Below are positions 62,748 through 64,000 of a DNA stretch of 64,000 nucleotides, piece by piece (position 1 is the stretch's first letter; every line of letters begins with the position of its first letter). The translations under genes and the position numbers were made by a program. The stretch is taken from assembly GCA_029782025.1 (NCBI GenBank), contig JAKOVR010000021.1, positions 1-64,000 on the forward strand. Direction: 5' to 3'. The stretch comes from Actinomycetes bacterium. GTDB lineage: Bacteria; Actinomycetota; Acidimicrobiia; Acidimicrobiales; Acidimicrobilacustridaceae. A model generated the notes under the pieces. The model was not told the origin of the DNA and did no database searches. It worked only from the letters and a program-made list of their open reading frames with translations.

Positions 62748-64000
62748 GTGCCTCCGGCCCCACCCGCCCCCGACCACGTCGTGATCCTCGGGGCCGGCCG
62801 CGCCGTTCGCGGCGGTCTCCCGTCGGCGGTCGTCGACATCGACGGCAACGGCCGGGTGATGGACTGGCTCCTGGCGGCCTTCGCCGAACTGGGCGAGCCG
62901 GCCATCCACTTCGTCGGGGGGTTCAAGGCCGAGGAGGTGGTGGAGCGCTACCCGCGGATCCACACCGTGTTCAACCGCGAGTGGGCCCGCACCGGGCCCG
63001 TGCACAGCCTGGGGCTGGCCCCCGTCCCCGACACGGCCACGGTGTGGGCCTGCTACGCCGACGTCGTCTTCCGCCCGTCGGCGGTGGCGGCGCTGCGCGA
63101 CGCCCCCGGTGACGTCGCCCTGGCGGTCGACACCACGTGGCGCGACCGCTACGAGGGCCGGGCCCGCCCGGCCATCGACGCGGCCGAGAAGGTCCGGCTC
63201 GATGCGACCACCGGCCTCGTCACCGCCATCGGGCGGTCGGTCGCCACCGCCGACGCCGACGCCGAGTTCGCCGGGCTCCTCCGCCTGGGCCCGGCGGCGG
63301 CCACGACCGTCGCCACCGCGGTGCGGTCGGGTGCGCTCACCGCCACCGCCACGCTCCCGGATCTCGTCGCCCACCTGATCGACGCCGGCCACGCCGTCAC
63401 GCCGGTCGACCTGCAGGGCGGGTGGGCCGAGCTCGACGCCCGGCAGGATCTCGCCCGCTTCGTGCTCGGCACCAAGGCCGAGTCGCTGGAACGGCTCCGG
63501 GCCATGGACCACGGCGGCGAGATCGGCGAGCTCGTCGCCTTCACGTCGGCCCAGTGGGGGGCGGCGGCCGACGAGGTGATCGGCCAGATCCTGGCCGAGA
63601 TCCCCGGCGAGGAGCTGATCGTGCGCAGCAGCGCCCTGGCCGAGGACAGCTGGACCGAATCGGCGGCCGGCGCCTTCGAGAGCATCCTGCACGTGGCCCG
63701 CACGCCGGCCGCCATCCGCGACGCCGTCGAGGCGGTCATCGCCAGCTACGGGCCCGACCGGCCGGGCAACCAGGTGCTGGTGCAGGAGATGCTCACCGGG
63801 GTCGCCATGAGCGGCGTGGTCATGACCCGCACCCACGCCGTCGGCGCCCCGTACTACGTCATCAACTTCGACGACTCGACCGCCCGCACCGACACGGTGA
63901 CCGGCGGCGGCGACGCCCGCACGGTCTTCCTCCACCGCGGGGCGCCGCTGCGCCCGACCCTCCCGGCCCGCCTCGGGGCCGTGATCAGCACCGTGCAGAA
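62748..64000 (+). CDS. Nucleotidyltransferase-like domain fused to PEP synthase/PPDK N-terminal ATP-grasp (C-terminus beyond window)
   Basis: Open from GTG at 62748 to the window edge, 417 codons so far, with no stop. Residues 1 to about 230 resemble a nucleotidyltransferase fold: VVILGAGRAVRGGLPSAVVDIDGNGRVMDWLLAAFAELGEPAIHFVGG and WACYADVVFRPSAV, like phosphocholine or sugar-phosphate cytidylyltransferases. The usual G-x-G-x-R-L...K signature is altered (GAGRAVRGGLPSAV), so activity is doubtful. From about 285, ELIVRSSALAEDSWTESAAGAFESILHV is the hallmark of the PEP synthase/pyruvate-phosphate dikinase N-terminal domain, followed by VLVQEMLTGVAMSGVVMTR. The complete protein probably continues with a phosphohistidine or PEP-binding part. 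A role in making a phosphorylated surface-glycan precursor is a guess. Confidence 0.8.
   Translation, partial: MPPAPPAPDHVVILGAGRAVRGGLPSAVVDIDGNGRVMDWLLAAFAELGEPAIHFVGGFKAEEVVERYPRIHTVFNREWARTGPVHSLGLAPVPDTATVWACYADVVFRPSAVAALRDAPGDVALAVDTTWRDRYEGRARPAIDAAEKVRLDATTGLVTAIGRSVATADADAEFAGLLRLGPAAATTVATAVRSGALTATATLPDLVAHLIDAGHAVTPVDLQGGWAELDARQDLARFVLGTKAESLERLRAMDHGGEIGELVAFTSAQWGAAADEVIGQILAEIPGEELIVRSSALAEDSWTESAAGAFESILHVARTPAAIRDAVEAVIASYGPDRPGNQVLVQEMLTGVAMSGVVMTRTHAVGAPYYVINFDDSTARTDTVTGGGDARTVFLHRGAPLRPTLPARLGAVISTVQ

Overview
The window is about 72-73% G+C with very strong G/C third-position bias. Its gene content is actinobacterial: a GlgE maltosyltransferase pathway with a TreS-maltokinase fusion, an MptB-like polyprenol-dependent mannosyltransferase, acyl-CoA dehydrogenase/MaoC/CaiB lipid catabolism genes, a YabN-type MazG, an ECF sigma factor, a PF09826 beta-propeller lipoprotein and a leu leader peptide. 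No 16S rRNA, tRNA or other strong phylogenetic marker is present. I infer a free-living chromosomal segment of a high-GC actinobacterium, plausibly class Acidimicrobiia. No transposase, integrase, phage gene, CRISPR array or rRNA/tRNA gene was seen, and no gene-free stretch exceeds 300 bp.

Layout. 1-2698 (minus): end of a polysaccharide locus, with two family-4 glycosyltransferases and a truncated membrane protein, preceded by a small two-helix membrane protein (2735-3454). 3536-8176 (plus): lipid/CoA catabolic operon with two acyl-CoA dehydrogenases, a CaiB-like CoA transferase and two hot-dog hydratases, behind a TACAAT -10 element overlapped by a perfect 17-bp palindrome. 8252-11085 (minus): mazG and a parvulin-type lipoprotein. 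11146-22323: serine hydrolase, M1 aminopeptidase and a block of exported proteins (OmpA-like lipoprotein, large lipoprotein, two SGNH-like proteins, phosphoesterase, TerC, Pro/Gly-rich DUF4190-like protein). 22355-37732: glycogen/alpha-glucan region, with glgX on plus and a tight minus operon glgE, treS-mak, malQ, glgB, then an MptB-like transferase; an SLC41/MgtE-type transporter and another GT-C protein lie between. 37828-39644 (plus): small unknown protein, ECF sigma factor and its His-rich membrane partner. 39674-47093 (minus): GH20 hexosaminidase and a secreted protein, then a five-gene operon (ferredoxin, ferredoxin reductase, Nudix, YhhN, glutamate-synthase-like). 47193-49727: beta-propeller lipoprotein. 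49756-56740 (minus): DUF559 protein, leuA with a leucine attenuator, serA, a small membrane protein and an S9 peptidase. 56761-61370 (plus): serC, acyl-CoA ligase, GT-C membrane protein. 61398-62708 (minus): metY. 62748-end (plus): a nucleotidyltransferase fused to a PEP-synthase-like ATP-grasp domain, cut by the window edge.

How the genes work together. TreS converts trehalose to maltose, the fused maltokinase makes maltose-1-phosphate, GlgE polymerises it, GlgB branches it, and GlgX/MalQ remodel it. SerA and SerC are two steps of serine synthesis, with leuA and metY adding other amino-acid steps; leuA appears controlled by transcription attenuation.

Notable non-coding signals: four copies of a nested 49-bp palindrome at 3' ends of genes, two of them exact inverted copies 30 kb apart; a distinct 48-bp palindrome after leuA; a leucine leader peptide with a terminator; and at least thirteen starts placed 6-9 nt after a -10-like hexamer, suggesting frequent leaderless transcription.
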